Source: Anaerolineae bacterium
GTDB taxonomy: Bacteria; Chloroflexota; Anaerolineae; Aggregatilineales; Phototrophicaceae
DNA length: 64,000 nucleotides
Assembly: GCA_022820125.1 (NCBI GenBank)
Contig: JAJEGA010000027.1
Coordinates: 1 to 64,000 of the forward strand
Reading direction: 5' to 3'
Shown piece after piece: positions 8,654 through 18,017 of the stretch; within the stretch, counting starts at the first letter, position 1; each line of letters starts with the position of its first letter. A model generated the notes under the pieces. It did not search any database. It was not told the origin of the DNA and saw only the letters and a program-made list of their open reading frames with translations. The translations under genes were made by a program, and so were the position numbers.

Positions 8654-9015
8654 CGCCGGGTTGACCGAGGGAATCGCGGCAGGTCATGCGCCTGTCGAGG
8701 AAAGTCCGCACTCCACAGGGCGACGATGCCGGTTAACGGCCGGGCAGGGTAACCTGACGGCAAGTGCAACAGAGAGCATATTGCAGCGGAGACGCTGCGA
8801 GGGTGAAAGGGTGTGGTAAGAGCGCACCGGCAGCGGCAGCAATGTCGATGGCCAGGCAAACCCCATCGGGAGCAAGGTGAAACAGGCGCCGTGGAGCGGC
8901 CCGTTCCCCAGAAAGCGCCGGGTACACCGCTAGAGGTCGGCGGCGACGCCGATCCCAGATAGATGATTCCCCCGTCTTCGACGGACAGAATGCGGCTTAT
9001 GCGATTGACCCGGTA
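8654..9015 (+). ncRNA. rnpB: RNase P RNA, class A
   Basis: The catalytic RNA of RNase P, which matures tRNA 5' ends. Conserved elements appear in order: GAGGAAAGTCCGCACTCC (CR-I, 8697-8714), AGGGTAACCTGACGGCAAGT, CAACAGAGA, GGGTGAAAGGGTGTGGTAAG with AGCGCACC (CR-II/III), and ACAGAATGCGGCTTATG (CR-V, about 8985-9001). Helix P1 can be closed by CCGGGT (8656-8661) with ACCCGG (9008-9013), which sets the ends used here. A terminator hairpin follows directly. Confidence 0.95.
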
Positions 9016-9020
9016 CACGA

Positions 9021-9054
9021 TGCCCCTCCGGCGCGGGAGGGGCATTCTGTTGCT
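9021..9054 (+). terminator. rnpB terminator
   Basis: A 9-bp perfect stem TGCCCCTCC/GGAGGGGCA (9021-9029 with 9036-9044), followed by the T-rich run TTCTGTTGCTTT. It ends rnpB just before the sulfatase gene. Confidence 0.75.
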
Positions 9055-9093
9055 TTATCCCGATACCGGCAGCGAGCGAAAATGGGAGGCGAA

Positions 9094-10557
9094 ATGAGGC
9101 TTGATCCTGAACGACCCAACATTCTCTGGATATGCGCCGATCAGCAGCGCTACGACACCATCGCCGCGCTCGGATACCCCCATCTGTCCACGCCCAATCT
9201 CGACCAATTGGTCAGCGGCGGCGTCGCCTTTGAACGCGCCTACTGCCAAGCGCCAATCTGCACGCCAAGCCGCGCCAGCTTCCTCACCGGCTTGTATCCC
9301 AGCTCGATCCGCGTCAACCGCAACGGCAACCCGACATTTCCCGAGTTTCCGCCGCTGATTGGCAAGCGCTTGGCTGAAGCAGGTTACACCTGCGGGCTTA
9401 TTGGCAAGCTGCATCTGACCAGCGCCTACGGCCGCATCGAGACGCGGACGGATGACGGCTACAGCTATTGGCAATACAGCCACGCGCCGCGCGATGATTG
9501 GGAGAGCGGGCACGATTACGCCGATTGGCTGCGCGCCCAAGGCGCCGACCTTGGCGAGCTGACCAAGGACATGTCCGGCATCCCCGCCGAGCTGCACCAG
9601 ACGACCTGGTGCGCCGAGAAGACGATTGAGTTTTTCGAAGCGAATCGAGACCAACCTTGGTTCGCCAGCGTCAACATTTATGATCCGCATCCGCCCTTCA
9701 ATCCACCGCAAGCCTATCGCGAGCAATTTGAGCCGCAAGCCGTCAAACCGCCTTTGTTCCGCGAAAGCGATCTGGCGCAGCAGGCGAAACTGGCGGCTGT
9801 CGACTTCCAGTCCGGCGCGCGCCATCCTCAGGCTCTCGACATCAAAAGCCCCATCCTGCCGCAAGCGCCCAGTCCATCGTACATCGAGGCGGAGACCAGC
9901 GGCGAACGCGATGCAAGAAGCTTGATCGCCGCCTATTACGCGATGATCAAGCTAATCGATGACCAGGTCGGCAGGATTCTGGCGGCGCTCGAGGCAGATG
10001 GGCAGGGCGACAACACGATTGTCATCTTCACCAGCGATCATGGCGAGGCTTTGGGCGATCACGGTTTGATTCAAAAAGGCTGCCGCTTCTACGAGGGTCT
10101 GGTCCGCGTCCCCCTGATCTGGTCCTGGCGAAGCCAATTCGCCGCGGGTCTACGCAGCAAGGCGCTGGTCGAGCTGACCGATATTGTGCCGACCTTGCTG
10201 GAGGTTTGCGGCTTGGATGCGCCAAATTACATCACGGGAAAGTCGCTGCTGCCGCTGCTTCGCGGAGAACGCTCGCCGGATAATCACCGCGAAATCGTAC
10301 GCTGCGAATTCATTGACGCGCTGGATATGCCCGACGCCTCGGTGGCTACCATGCACTTCGACGGCCGCCATAAGCTGATCGTCTATCACAACCATCAACT
10401 CGGCGAGCTCTACGATTTGGAGAATGACCCGGGCGAATTCGACGATCTCTGGGATAGCGCCGCTCATCAAGGGCTGAAGCTGGAATTGCTGCAGCGCAGT
10501 TTTGACGTGACGATGCTGGGGCTTTATCGTGGATCTGATCGCATTGGGCCGATGTAG
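9094..10557 (+). CDS. Type I sulfatase (alkaline-phosphatase superfamily)
   Basis: A 487-residue hydrolase of sulfate esters. The metal-binding start reads NILWICADQQRYD. The formylglycine signature is CTPSRASFLTG with Cys56 as the residue to be oxidised. IFTSDHGEALGDHG supplies more metal ligands. The Cys form needs a formylglycine-generating enzyme, which is not in the window. No signal peptide is seen, so a cytoplasmic enzyme is likely, unlike many secreted sulfatases. The ATG at 9094 is preferred over 9082 because GGAGG (9085-9089) is correctly spaced for it. The substrate may be a glycan or choline sulfate; the sequence does not decide. Confidence 0.9.
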   Translation: MRLDPERPNILWICADQQRYDTIAALGYPHLSTPNLDQLVSGGVAFERAYCQAPICTPSRASFLTGLYPSSIRVNRNGNPTFPEFPPLIGKRLAEAGYTCGLIGKLHLTSAYGRIETRTDDGYSYWQYSHAPRDDWESGHDYADWLRAQGADLGELTKDMSGIPAELHQTTWCAEKTIEFFEANRDQPWFASVNIYDPHPPFNPPQAYREQFEPQAVKPPLFRESDLAQQAKLAAVDFQSGARHPQALDIKSPILPQAPSPSYIEAETSGERDARSLIAAYYAMIKLIDDQVGRILAALEADGQGDNTIVIFTSDHGEALGDHGLIQKGCRFYEGLVRVPLIWSWRSQFAAGLRSKALVELTDIVPTLLEVCGLDAPNYITGKSLLPLLRGERSPDNHREIVRCEFIDALDMPDASVATMHFDGRHKLIVYHNHQLGELYDLENDPGEFDDLWDSAAHQGLKLELLQRSFDVTMLGLYRGSDRIGPM

Positions 10558-10606
10558 CTATGGCTTCCGCGCATCGGCTCAAGACGCCGCTCGCCTTCCC
10601 AGCGCC

Positions 10607-11344
<738 letters not shown>

Positions 11345-11803
11345 GGTCCTTAACTCTGCGGTGGATGCGGCGCCCGAGGCGAGGGCATTCGATGATTATA
11401 TCATGAGCGCGCGGTCGAGACACTTCAGCCGCGTCCGCAACCAGGGCAATCGCATCAAAACTGGTATCCCCTGCGACGAGCAAAACTAAACTGAAATTTA
11501 ACCACCGAGGACACCGAGGACACCGAGAGCGCCGAGAAATGCGATTGATCAGAGATTACACAGCATTTTGTCGCAAAATTATTAGACGAGAAGGAAGTTT
11601 ATCGAAAAGGTAGCGGTATGCCTGCCTAATTCAAGCAGTGGATTTAGAGGAAGAGCCATCAAAAGAACCTAAACTCTGTGTCCTCTGTTACTCGGTGGTA
11701 AAGAATATTTGAAGCGATTGCCCTGCATCAGCAACCGCTGAATGTCTTTACAGCGCCCACGCGCCACAGTCTTGACGCGCGGGCAGGGGATGTCTGCGAA
11801 GCG
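11345..11803. other. Gene-free stretch made largely of nested repeats
   Basis: No gene is visible. Most of the stretch is the nested inverted-repeat element at 11441-11725. The promoter of the glycosyltransferase (minus strand) is presumably within 11345-11440. Confidence 0.5.
11441..11725. repeat. MITE-like element with nested inverted repeats
   Basis: The outer ends are a perfect 12-bp inverted repeat: CAGGGCAATCGC (11442-11453) and GCGATTGCCCTG (11714-11725). An inner pair, TTTAACCACCGAG (from 11498) and CTCGGTGGTAAA (11691-11702), flanks an AT-rich core. Inside the left inner end is a 9-base tandem unit ACCGAGGAC repeated about four times (11504-11539). Bases 11441-11505 recur inverted at 57811-57875 with only three differences. 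No transposase is present. Confidence 0.7.
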
Positions 11804-12211
11804 CTAGCGAAGATCAACGGGTATCGTCTGCAAAATAGCCGCGCTGCTGGCGATGATCCGGATCTCGCTATGGACGGATCGAACGCGATAGAGGCGCGCG
11901 TAATCGGTGATTGACGCGTATGCATCGGGAAACTGGTGAATCGCGTCTCCCACCAAGCCAACTTCCAACATGAGCGCGATGCATTCGCCGCGAGCGGCAA
12001 TGTCGAACTCGGCGCCAAGCCAGCTCATTGGCGCTTCAATGTAAGCGACATCGGAAAAGAGCAAGTAAAAGGCCGGCTGCTCCCGCGCTCCCTGATAAAC
12101 ACTGAGATACAGGCGAGAGAGCTTGCGATGATAATGGAAGACCTGGCAGCGATATCGCGCCGGATCTGTGATGTTGAATGCATTCTGGCTGCCGCGCTCG
12201 GTCTTTGCCAT
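11804..12211 (-). CDS. Hypothetical protein
   Basis: A 135-residue protein that I do not recognise. It has no signal peptide or membrane span. It looks like one mixed alpha/beta domain: CQVFHYHRKLSRLYLSVYQG, then AFYLLFSDVAYIEAP, with a C-terminal strand-rich stretch ending IIASSAAILQTIPVDLR. The codon pattern and its placement between two intergenic regions support a real gene, but no motif suggests a function. It stands alone on the minus strand, diverging from the SDR gene. Confidence 0.5.
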   Translation of the reverse strand: MAKTERGSQNAFNITDPARYRCQVFHYHRKLSRLYLSVYQGAREQPAFYLLFSDVAYIEAPMSWLGAEFDIAARGECIALMLEVGLVGDAIHQFPDAYASITDYARLYRVRSVHSEIRIIASSAAILQTIPVDLR

Positions 12212-12424
12212 GTGTTGATTCTAGTATGCGAAGGCTGTGCCGCGCAAAATCCAGCCGATTCTATACCATAAGCCTGGGCCAGCGCTCCACCCAAATTCGA
12301 CATCTATTTTCATTTATGCCACAATCGGCGCGGACAAATGCCGGAGCAGTGTTTGATGCAGGCTGTTCTGGCGCATACAGCGTGTACGGCATCTAGCCTG
12401 CGCGAATGAGTAGGGGAGAAGCAA

Positions 12425-13195
12425 ATGCGATTCAAGGACAAGATTGCGGTTGTAACCGGCGCGGCCACCGGGATCGGCGGCGCCACTGCCGATGCCTTTT
12501 GCGCTGAGGGCGCGAGCGTCGTGCTAAGCGATGTCAATGAAAGCGCCCTGAACGAGCGGACGGAAAAGCTGCGCGCGGCCGGCGGCAATTGCCTCGCTGT
12601 GGTCGCCGATGTATCCAGCCCGGACGAAGCGCGGCGGATCGCGCGGGAAGCGGTCTCCGCCTTCGGTGGCATTGACTATCTGGTGGCGAGCGCCGGCATT
12701 CAATCCTATGGCACGGTGGTCAGCACCGACGAAGATACCTGGGATCGCACGCTGGATGTCAATGCGAAAGGCGTTTACCAGGCGGCGAAATACTGCATCC
12801 CGGAGATGGCCAAGCGGGGTGGCGGCGCCGTCGTGACCGTGGCGTCGGTGCAGGGATTGTTCAGCCAGCCCAATGTCGCGGCTTATGCGGCGTCCAAGGG
12901 CGCCGTCATCGCGATGACTCGGACGATGGCGATTGACCACGCGGGCGACAAGATCCGGGTGAACAGCATCTGCCCCGGGTCGATTGACACGCCGCTATTG
13001 CGCTTCGCCGCCGAGCAGATGCAGCCCGACGACCCCGATGGCGCCATCAAGGACTGGGGCGGATTGCATGTCCTGGGCCGCGTTGGGCAACCAGAGGAGA
13101 TGGCGCAAGTGGCGCTCTTTTTATGCAGCGACGCCTCGTCATTTGTCACCGGCGCGGCGATTGTCGCCGATGGCGGCTTGACGATACAACTCTAG
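12425..13195 (+). CDS. Short-chain dehydrogenase/reductase (SDR)
   Basis: A 256-residue NAD(P)-dependent oxidoreductase of the classical SDR type. Seen are the cofactor motif TGAATGIGG, the acidic residue in LSDVNES that favours NAD, the catalytic Ser in VASVQGLF, the YAASK motif (Tyr and Lys), and CPGSIDTP. The C terminus FVTGAAIVADGGLTI is typical. The substrate is an alcohol or sugar. A GGGGAG Shine-Dalgarno precedes the ATG. The next gene, a DUF4432-type epimerase-like protein, starts 17 bases later, so both are probably co-transcribed and used in sugar metabolism. Confidence 0.88.
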   Translation: MRFKDKIAVVTGAATGIGGATADAFCAEGASVVLSDVNESALNERTEKLRAAGGNCLAVVADVSSPDEARRIAREAVSAFGGIDYLVASAGIQSYGTVVSTDEDTWDRTLDVNAKGVYQAAKYCIPEMAKRGGGAVVTVASVQGLFSQPNVAAYAASKGAVIAMTRTMAIDHAGDKIRVNSICPGSIDTPLLRFAAEQMQPDDPDGAIKDWGGLHVLGRVGQPEEMAQVALFLCSDASSFVTGAAIVADGGLTIQL

Positions 13196-13212
13196 GCGGG
13201 AGGCGCAAAACG

Positions 13213-14259
13213 ATGGCTTGTCGTGCGCGCGAGCTCACCCTCGGCCGAACGCTGCGCGCGTTATCACTCGAAAATGACCTCATCTCAATCACCGTAGTGC
13301 TGGACAAAGGCGCGGACATCTATCGCTTGATCTACAAGCCAAAGCGCATGGATGTCATGTGGAAAGCGCCCTGGGGGATGAAGGAAGCGGCGCGCGGCTT
13401 TGATTCCACCGGCGATTCGCTGACGGCTTGGCTGGAAGCTTACGCTGGCGGCTGGCAGGTGCTCTTCCCCAATGGCGGCTTCGCCAACACCTACAAGGGC
13501 GTCGAGCTGGGATACCACGGCGAGGCTTCAATGAAAGCCTGGGACTGCGAGATTCTGACCGACTCGACCGATTCGATTGAAGTGAAGCTGGCTCTGCGTT
13601 TGTCGCGCAGCCCCTTTTCGATAGAGCGCTGGATGCGCCTTGACGCGGGCAGCCCGATCCTGCGCATTCGCGAACGCATCAGCAATCACGCGGGCGAGCT
13701 GATGGACTGCATGTGGAGCCACCATCCCGCTTTCGGCGCGCCCTTCCTCAGCGAGCGCTGTGTCATCGATACGGACGCGCGCATCTTGCAATCAGATGAC
13801 AGCTACGAAGGCGCGGCTAATCCTCTGACCTTGGGCGCTGAATACACTTGGCCGCGCGCGGGCAAGCTTGATCTGTCGACTATCCCGCCACCCGATCAAC
13901 CGCGCGACCTGCTCGGCTATCTGAAAAATTTCGAATCCGGCTGGTACAGCATCACCAACAAAGCGCTCGGTTTCGGCATTGGATTCACCTGGGATGCCGA
14001 CGTCTTTCCCTACGCCTGGTTCTGGCAAGAGCTTAATTCATCGCCCGGTTTTCCCTTCTACAAATGTTCCTACGTCATCGCCATCGAGCCGGCCTCGTCG
14101 ATTCCCGGGCATGGCTTGAGCGCGGTGATGGAATCGACGGGCTCGCATCTGAGCTTGCAGCCGGGCGAATCGCGCGATATCGAAATGAAAGTCGTATTCT
14201 ACGAGTCAAGCGCCGGCGTCGAGCATATTGACGATGCTGGCAATGTCCGACTGAAGTAA
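13213..14259 (+). CDS. DUF4432 / aldose-1-epimerase-like protein
   Basis: A 348-residue beta-sandwich protein of the galactose-mutarotase superfamily. Landmarks are DKGADIYRLIYKPKRMDVMWKAP at the N terminus, the repeated HGEAS and MWSHHPAFGAPFL segments, and YKCSYVIAIEPASSIPGHGLS near the C terminus, where such proteins bind the sugar. The ATG at 13213 follows GGGAGG at good spacing; the longer open frame starting at 13123 lies inside the SDR gene. It follows the SDR gene with a short gap. Sugar mutarotation or epimerisation is inferred. Confidence 0.8.
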   Translation: MACRARELTLGRTLRALSLENDLISITVVLDKGADIYRLIYKPKRMDVMWKAPWGMKEAARGFDSTGDSLTAWLEAYAGGWQVLFPNGGFANTYKGVELGYHGEASMKAWDCEILTDSTDSIEVKLALRLSRSPFSIERWMRLDAGSPILRIRERISNHAGELMDCMWSHHPAFGAPFLSERCVIDTDARILQSDDSYEGAANPLTLGAEYTWPRAGKLDLSTIPPPDQPRDLLGYLKNFESGWYSITNKALGFGIGFTWDADVFPYAWFWQELNSSPGFPFYKCSYVIAIEPASSIPGHGLSAVMESTGSHLSLQPGESRDIEMKVVFYESSAGVEHIDDAGNVRLK

Positions 14260-14309
14260 CAGTTTCTACATGATGAATGCCGAATGGCTCCACGCAGTAA
14301 TGGAAGCAT

Positions 14310-14446
14310 CTCTGTGTTCTCTGAGTTTTCTCAGTAAGCGCAAGTATGTCTTGCAACAGAATTAGAAGCCTGTAGGGGCGACTCGGTGAGTCGCCCGCTG
14401 TCTCGACCTCATGCGCTTCGGGCGTTTCGCCGAAACGCCCCTACAG
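14310..14446. repeat. Composite intergenic repeat: TCTGTGTTCTC motif plus two-armed palindrome
   Basis: The left part (14310-14336) is a TCTGTGTTCTCTGAGTTTTCTC motif. The right part (14371-14446) is the cleanest copy of the palindrome family. It begins TGTAGGGGCG and ends CGCCCCTACAG. Each half folds into its own hairpin: 14376-14384 with 14388-14396, and 14420-14428 with 14432-14440. It sits between converging genes and may also act as a two-way terminator. Confidence 0.75.
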
Positions 14447-14548
14447 CTTCCTATTTTCGCGGGCTTGTTATATTGTGTGTGCCAAGCCGTGACTTGCGGG
14501 AGACTGTGCTGAAAAAAGTGTACGACGCTCGGCAATGGCGTCAGCCGC

Positions 14549-15805
14549 TTAGCCGCCCGGGCTTAGGTCCTCCATCTGCTCCAAGTAAAGCAGCCGATTG
14601 TATTTCGCCAGCCGTTCCGATTGCGTGATCGAGCCGACCTTGATGTATTCCCCCGCCCAGCCGACCGCCAGATCGGCCAGCCAGTCGTCTTCCGTTTCGC
14701 CGCTGCGGGCGCTGACGACCACCTTCCAGCCAGCGCCGCGCGCCAGGCGGAGCGCCGCGAGCGCCTCGGTTAAGCTGCCGATTTGATTCACTTTTAACAG
14801 TAAGCTGTTGGCCGCGCTTGCGTCGATGGCGCGCGCAATCCGCGAAGGGTTGGTGCATAGCAGGTCATCGCCCAGAATCATTGTATTCGCGCCGAGGCGC
14901 TTGTGCAGCCCTTTCCAGCCGCGCCAGTCCGCCTCGTCAAGCCCATCTTCCAGGCTGATGATGGGATACGCGCCGCGCCAGGATTCCAGCTTGCTGATCA
15001 TCCGCTCTCGATCCAGCGAAGCGCCATCGATTTGATAGCGCCCATCGACGTAGAATTGCGACGCGGCGACATCCACCGTCAAGGCGACATCAATGCCCGG
15101 GCGATAACCCGCCAGTTCAATCGCTTCGACAGCCGCCTCCAGCATTGCTTCAGACGATGCGAACGGAGGCGCCAAGCCTCCTTCATCCGCCGTTAGCAGG
15201 CGCATGTTGTAGCGATCGCGCATGAACTTCACCGCTGCCCGAAAGACATCGGCGGTAATTTCCAGGGCGCGGCTTATCGACTGCGCGGCACGCAGGACGA
15301 TCTGCACATCTTGAATCGCGATCTGGCTCCCCGCGTGAGCGCCGCCGCTGAAAAGATTGATCATCGGCAGTGGCAAGCGCGGCGAGGCGCCGGAAATCTG
15401 AGCCAGATGCGCATAAAGCGGAAGCCGCCGCTGAGCCGCTTGCGCCCGGCAGAAAGCCAGCGAGACCGCGAGAATCGCATTTGCGCCGAGGCGCGCTTTA
15501 TTTTCGCTTCCATCAAGCGCAATCACATATTGGTCAAAATCCGCCTGCGCATCGAACTTGCGATTGGAGACCGCGTCGTTGATCTCGCGCTTGATATTCG
15601 ATACCGCCTTGAGACAGCCGAGACCATCATGCCGCTGGCGATCGCCATCGCGCAGCTCCAAGGCTTCGGCGGCGCCAGTTGACGCGCCCGAAGGCACAGA
15701 CGCGCGGCCGACCGCGCCGCCAGCAAGCTGGCAGGTGGCGAGCAGGGTGGGGCGCCCGCGGCTGTCTAGTATCTCCAGCGCCGAAAGGGATCGGATCTCA
15801 CTCAT
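14549..15805 (-). CDS. Enolase-family protein with altered active site
   Basis: A 418-residue protein alignable with enolase throughout. Retained are PSGASTG (mobile loop Ser), the catalytic acid in ADEGGLAP, metal ligands in LTVDVAAS, SLEDGLDE and LGDDLL, the catalytic Lys in LLKVNQIGSLTE, and IKVGS near the end. Three conserved positions differ. The His of the SHRSGETED motif is Ala (SARSGETED, equivalent to yeast His373). The Glu of the usual QEF motif is Asp (IQDVQI). The usual NGGxHA is SGGAHA. It is the last gene of a four-gene operon and overlaps the kinase gene by 8 bases. It could be a slow or relaxed enolase, or an enzyme for another phosphorylated 2-hydroxy acid. The latter is my inference from its context. 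Confidence 0.82.
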   Translation of the reverse strand: MSEIRSLSALEILDSRGRPTLLATCQLAGGAVGRASVPSGASTGAAEALELRDGDRQRHDGLGCLKAVSNIKREINDAVSNRKFDAQADFDQYVIALDGSENKARLGANAILAVSLAFCRAQAAQRRLPLYAHLAQISGASPRLPLPMINLFSGGAHAGSQIAIQDVQIVLRAAQSISRALEITADVFRAAVKFMRDRYNMRLLTADEGGLAPPFASSEAMLEAAVEAIELAGYRPGIDVALTVDVAASQFYVDGRYQIDGASLDRERMISKLESWRGAYPIISLEDGLDEADWRGWKGLHKRLGANTMILGDDLLCTNPSRIARAIDASAANSLLLKVNQIGSLTEALAALRLARGAGWKVVVSARSGETEDDWLADLAVGWAGEYIKVGSITQSERLAKYNRLLYLEQMEDLSPGG

Positions 15806-16832
15806 CGGTTCGCCCCAATGCTGCGCCGACCGCCTCGATCAGTTCGGGTATGTCGCTAATATCTTGCCTCATCAAGTCGAGCGCGATGCCCATTTGACGC
15901 TCGCGCTCGATTCCGTCAAGGTATTCCAGCGGCGAGCGGCCCGCAACGCGGGCCAGCATGCAAGCCAGCGTATGTTTGACCGCGAATCGTCGCGCCCGGT
16001 CTTTTAATTGCGGCGTCAGTTCCTGGAGATAGCTGCGCCAGTAACGCCGCGCCAAATCAAGAAAGGCATCGCGGCGCGCTGGCAAATGATGCGCCTTGCT
16101 CAGGAAATGCGTCAGCGAAAAGCCAATATCGAAAGCTGGGTCGCCGAAGTGGATAACTTCGTAATCAAGAATGACGAGATTGCGGCGATGAACGAGCACG
16201 TTTTTCGGGCTGTAATCACCGTGAACCAGGGCGTATTGACGGGCGCGCGTCGCTTCAATCAACTGCCGCAGGAAGGGCGCGGCGGACGGTGTTTGCGTCG
16301 CCGTGTAACCATAATAGGGTTCAAGCCGCAGCTCCTCGAAGAAGCGGCGCTCGGCAAATTCTTCCGCCAGCTCGGGATACTCCGCCGCCGCCCCATGAAT
16401 CTTCGCCAGTAACTTGCCGAAGGAAACCGCGAATTCGGTCTTGATGCAGCCCTTGAGCAGATGAGCCTTCCAATTGTCATGCGGCTGCGGGATTGCGGTC
16501 ATCGCCAGGATGTGCCGCGCGCAGTCGTTGAAGACAACTGCGGGAACGTGCCCGGGGATGATCCGCGCCAGCCAGCGCAAGCCGGCCGCCTCCCGCTGAA
16601 TGCGTTCCGGATCGCTGAACCAGTCGACTTTGACGCGCAGCTTTGGCAGCGCCTGCTTGATCACCCAGTCCGCTTGCCCCGGGCGCCCGACCCGGACGGT
16701 GCGATTGGAGACGCCACCCTTGAGAATCTCAGAAACCGGTTCTTCAAAGCGCCCGATCAAGCCGGCGTCGCGCAAGTAAGCGAGAAGCTGCTTCCGGTCT
16801 TCAATGTCGATGCCGCTTGCGCTTGCCATCAT
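15798..16832 (-). CDS. APH/MtnK-like small-molecule kinase
   Basis: A 344-residue kinase of the aminoglycoside-phosphotransferase fold. Seen are LKGGVSNRTV near the N terminus, the nucleotide-binding Lys in WVIKQALPKLRV, the catalytic loop LVHGDYSPKNVLV (Asp as base) and ILDYEVIHFGDPAFDIG (metal-binding Asp). The KQALPKLRV stretch resembles 5-methylthioribose kinase, so a ribose-like sugar or sugar alcohol is a reasonable substrate class. The ATG at 16832 begins 7 bases after the preceding operon gene's stop. A longer open frame would run inside that gene and is rejected. Its position between a dehydratase-type enzyme and an enolase paralogue suggests it phosphorylates a pathway intermediate (inference). 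Confidence 0.8.
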   Translation of the reverse strand: MMASASGIDIEDRKQLLAYLRDAGLIGRFEEPVSEILKGGVSNRTVRVGRPGQADWVIKQALPKLRVKVDWFSDPERIQREAAGLRWLARIIPGHVPAVVFNDCARHILAMTAIPQPHDNWKAHLLKGCIKTEFAVSFGKLLAKIHGAAAEYPELAEEFAERRFFEELRLEPYYGYTATQTPSAAPFLRQLIEATRARQYALVHGDYSPKNVLVHRRNLVILDYEVIHFGDPAFDIGFSLTHFLSKAHHLPARRDAFLDLARRYWRSYLQELTPQLKDRARRFAVKHTLACMLARVAGRSPLEYLDGIERERQMGIALDLMRQDISDIPELIEAVGAALGRTDE

Positions 16833-16839
16833 CGGGCGG

Positions 16840-17943
16840 TCAGCGAATGTCAACGACGGGCTTCCCGAGCGCATCCCAACGCGGTGAAACGCCAAGCCCC
16901 GGCGCGGCCGATGCAGCCATGCGCCCGTTGACCCGCTGCGGCGCGCCTTCGGCTGTGCTGACCGTGACGTAGCTGTTGAAATCGGTTGCGGTGAAGAGGA
17001 ATTCAGTCGGTGTGCTATGCGCCAGATGAGCGATGGCGGCTGTGGCAATATCGCCGCCCCAGCTATCTTCAATCGTCATCGCCACGCCCATCTCCAGGCA
17101 AAGATCGCGCGCCAGGCTGGCTTTGGTCAAGCCGCCGAACTTGCTGATTTTGATGTTGACCACATCCATCGCCTGGTCGGCATGACCGCGCAAGAGCATG
17201 TCGATGCCATCCACGTTTTCATCCAGTACAAAGGGATGCGTGCAGCGCCGGCGAATCGAGAGGCATTCTTCGTAAGTCAGGCAGGGCTGCTCGATATAGA
17301 CGTCGACATCATCAACGCCGCGGACGACGCGCGCCGCTTCGTGCATCAGCCAGCCGGTATTGGCATCGGCGATCAGTTTGTCGCTTGGCGCCAGCAGTTC
17401 CGAGACCTGGCGAATCCGCTCGATATCCATCTGCGGGTCCGCGCCGACCTTGAGCTGAAAGCGCCGGTAGCCCTCGGCGCGATAGCCGGCGACATTCTCC
17501 GCCATCGCCTCGGGCGTCCCTTGCGAGATGGCGCGGTAAAGCACGAAGTCCTCGCCGTAACGCCCGCCAAGCAAGTGGCAGACCGGCTGCCCAGTCACTT
17601 TACCGAGAATATCCCAGCAGGCGATATCAATACCGGCTTTGACGTAAGGGTGACCCTTAAGGGCGGCTTCCATACGCCGATTGAGCGGGCTCAGCTGAGT
17701 CGGATCCCAGCCGAGCAAATGCGGCGCCAGCTCCCTGATGCCCGCCCGCACGCCGTCGGCATAAGCTGGCAGATAAAACGGACCGAGCGGGCAGACTTCG
17801 CCATAGCCCGATATGCCGCTGTCGGTATCAACGCGGACGATGGTGCTGTCAAAGACTTCGACCGACTTGCCGCCGGACCACTTGTAGCTGCCTTCGCGCA
17901 GCGGCAGGTCGACTTGATAAGCGGCGATGCGTTCGATTTTCAT
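16840..17943 (-). CDS. Mandelate racemase/muconate lactonizing-type enzyme
   Basis: A 367-residue enolase-superfamily enzyme that abstracts a proton alpha to a carboxylate. N-terminal capping domain: [35 protein letters not shown]. Barrel: first catalytic Lys in FQLKVGAD, metal ligands in [14 protein letters not shown] and VLDENVDG, second Lys in NIKISKFGG, and [10 protein letters not shown] near the end. The Lys/Lys pattern and the [13 protein letters not shown] segment recall the hydroxyproline-betaine epimerase / cis-3-hydroxyproline dehydratase branch. That assignment is family memory, not proof, and a sugar-acid substrate is possible. It is the second gene of the operon 18794 to 14549. 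Confidence 0.85.
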   Translation of the reverse strand: MKIERIAAYQVDLPLREGSYKWSGGKSVEVFDSTIVRVDTDSGISGYGEVCPLGPFYLPAYADGVRAGIRELAPHLLGWDPTQLSPLNRRMEAALKGHPYVKAGIDIACWDILGKVTGQPVCHLLGGRYGEDFVLYRAISQGTPEAMAENVAGYRAEGYRRFQLKVGADPQMDIERIRQVSELLAPSDKLIADANTGWLMHEAARVVRGVDDVDVYIEQPCLTYEECLSIRRRCTHPFVLDENVDGIDMLLRGHADQAMDVVNIKISKFGGLTKASLARDLCLEMGVAMTIEDSWGGDIATAAIAHLAHSTPTEFLFTATDFNSYVTVSTAEGAPQRVNGRMAASAAPGLGVSPRWDALGKPVVDIR

Positions 17944-17975
17944 GCTTCTGGAGTCCCCATCTCACAACCATCTGA

Positions 17976-18000
17976 TGTAGGGACGAGACTTGTCTCGCCC
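17976..18000. repeat. Intergenic palindrome TGTAGGGACGAGA...TCTCGCCC
   Basis: A short member of the TGTAGGG family. CGAGAC pairs with GTCTCG around a TT loop and is extended by GG/CC. It sits inside the operon, between the SDR stop and the MR/MLE start, so it could modulate message stability. Confidence 0.6.
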
Positions 18001-18017
18001 TCGCGCCCGCGCGCAAG

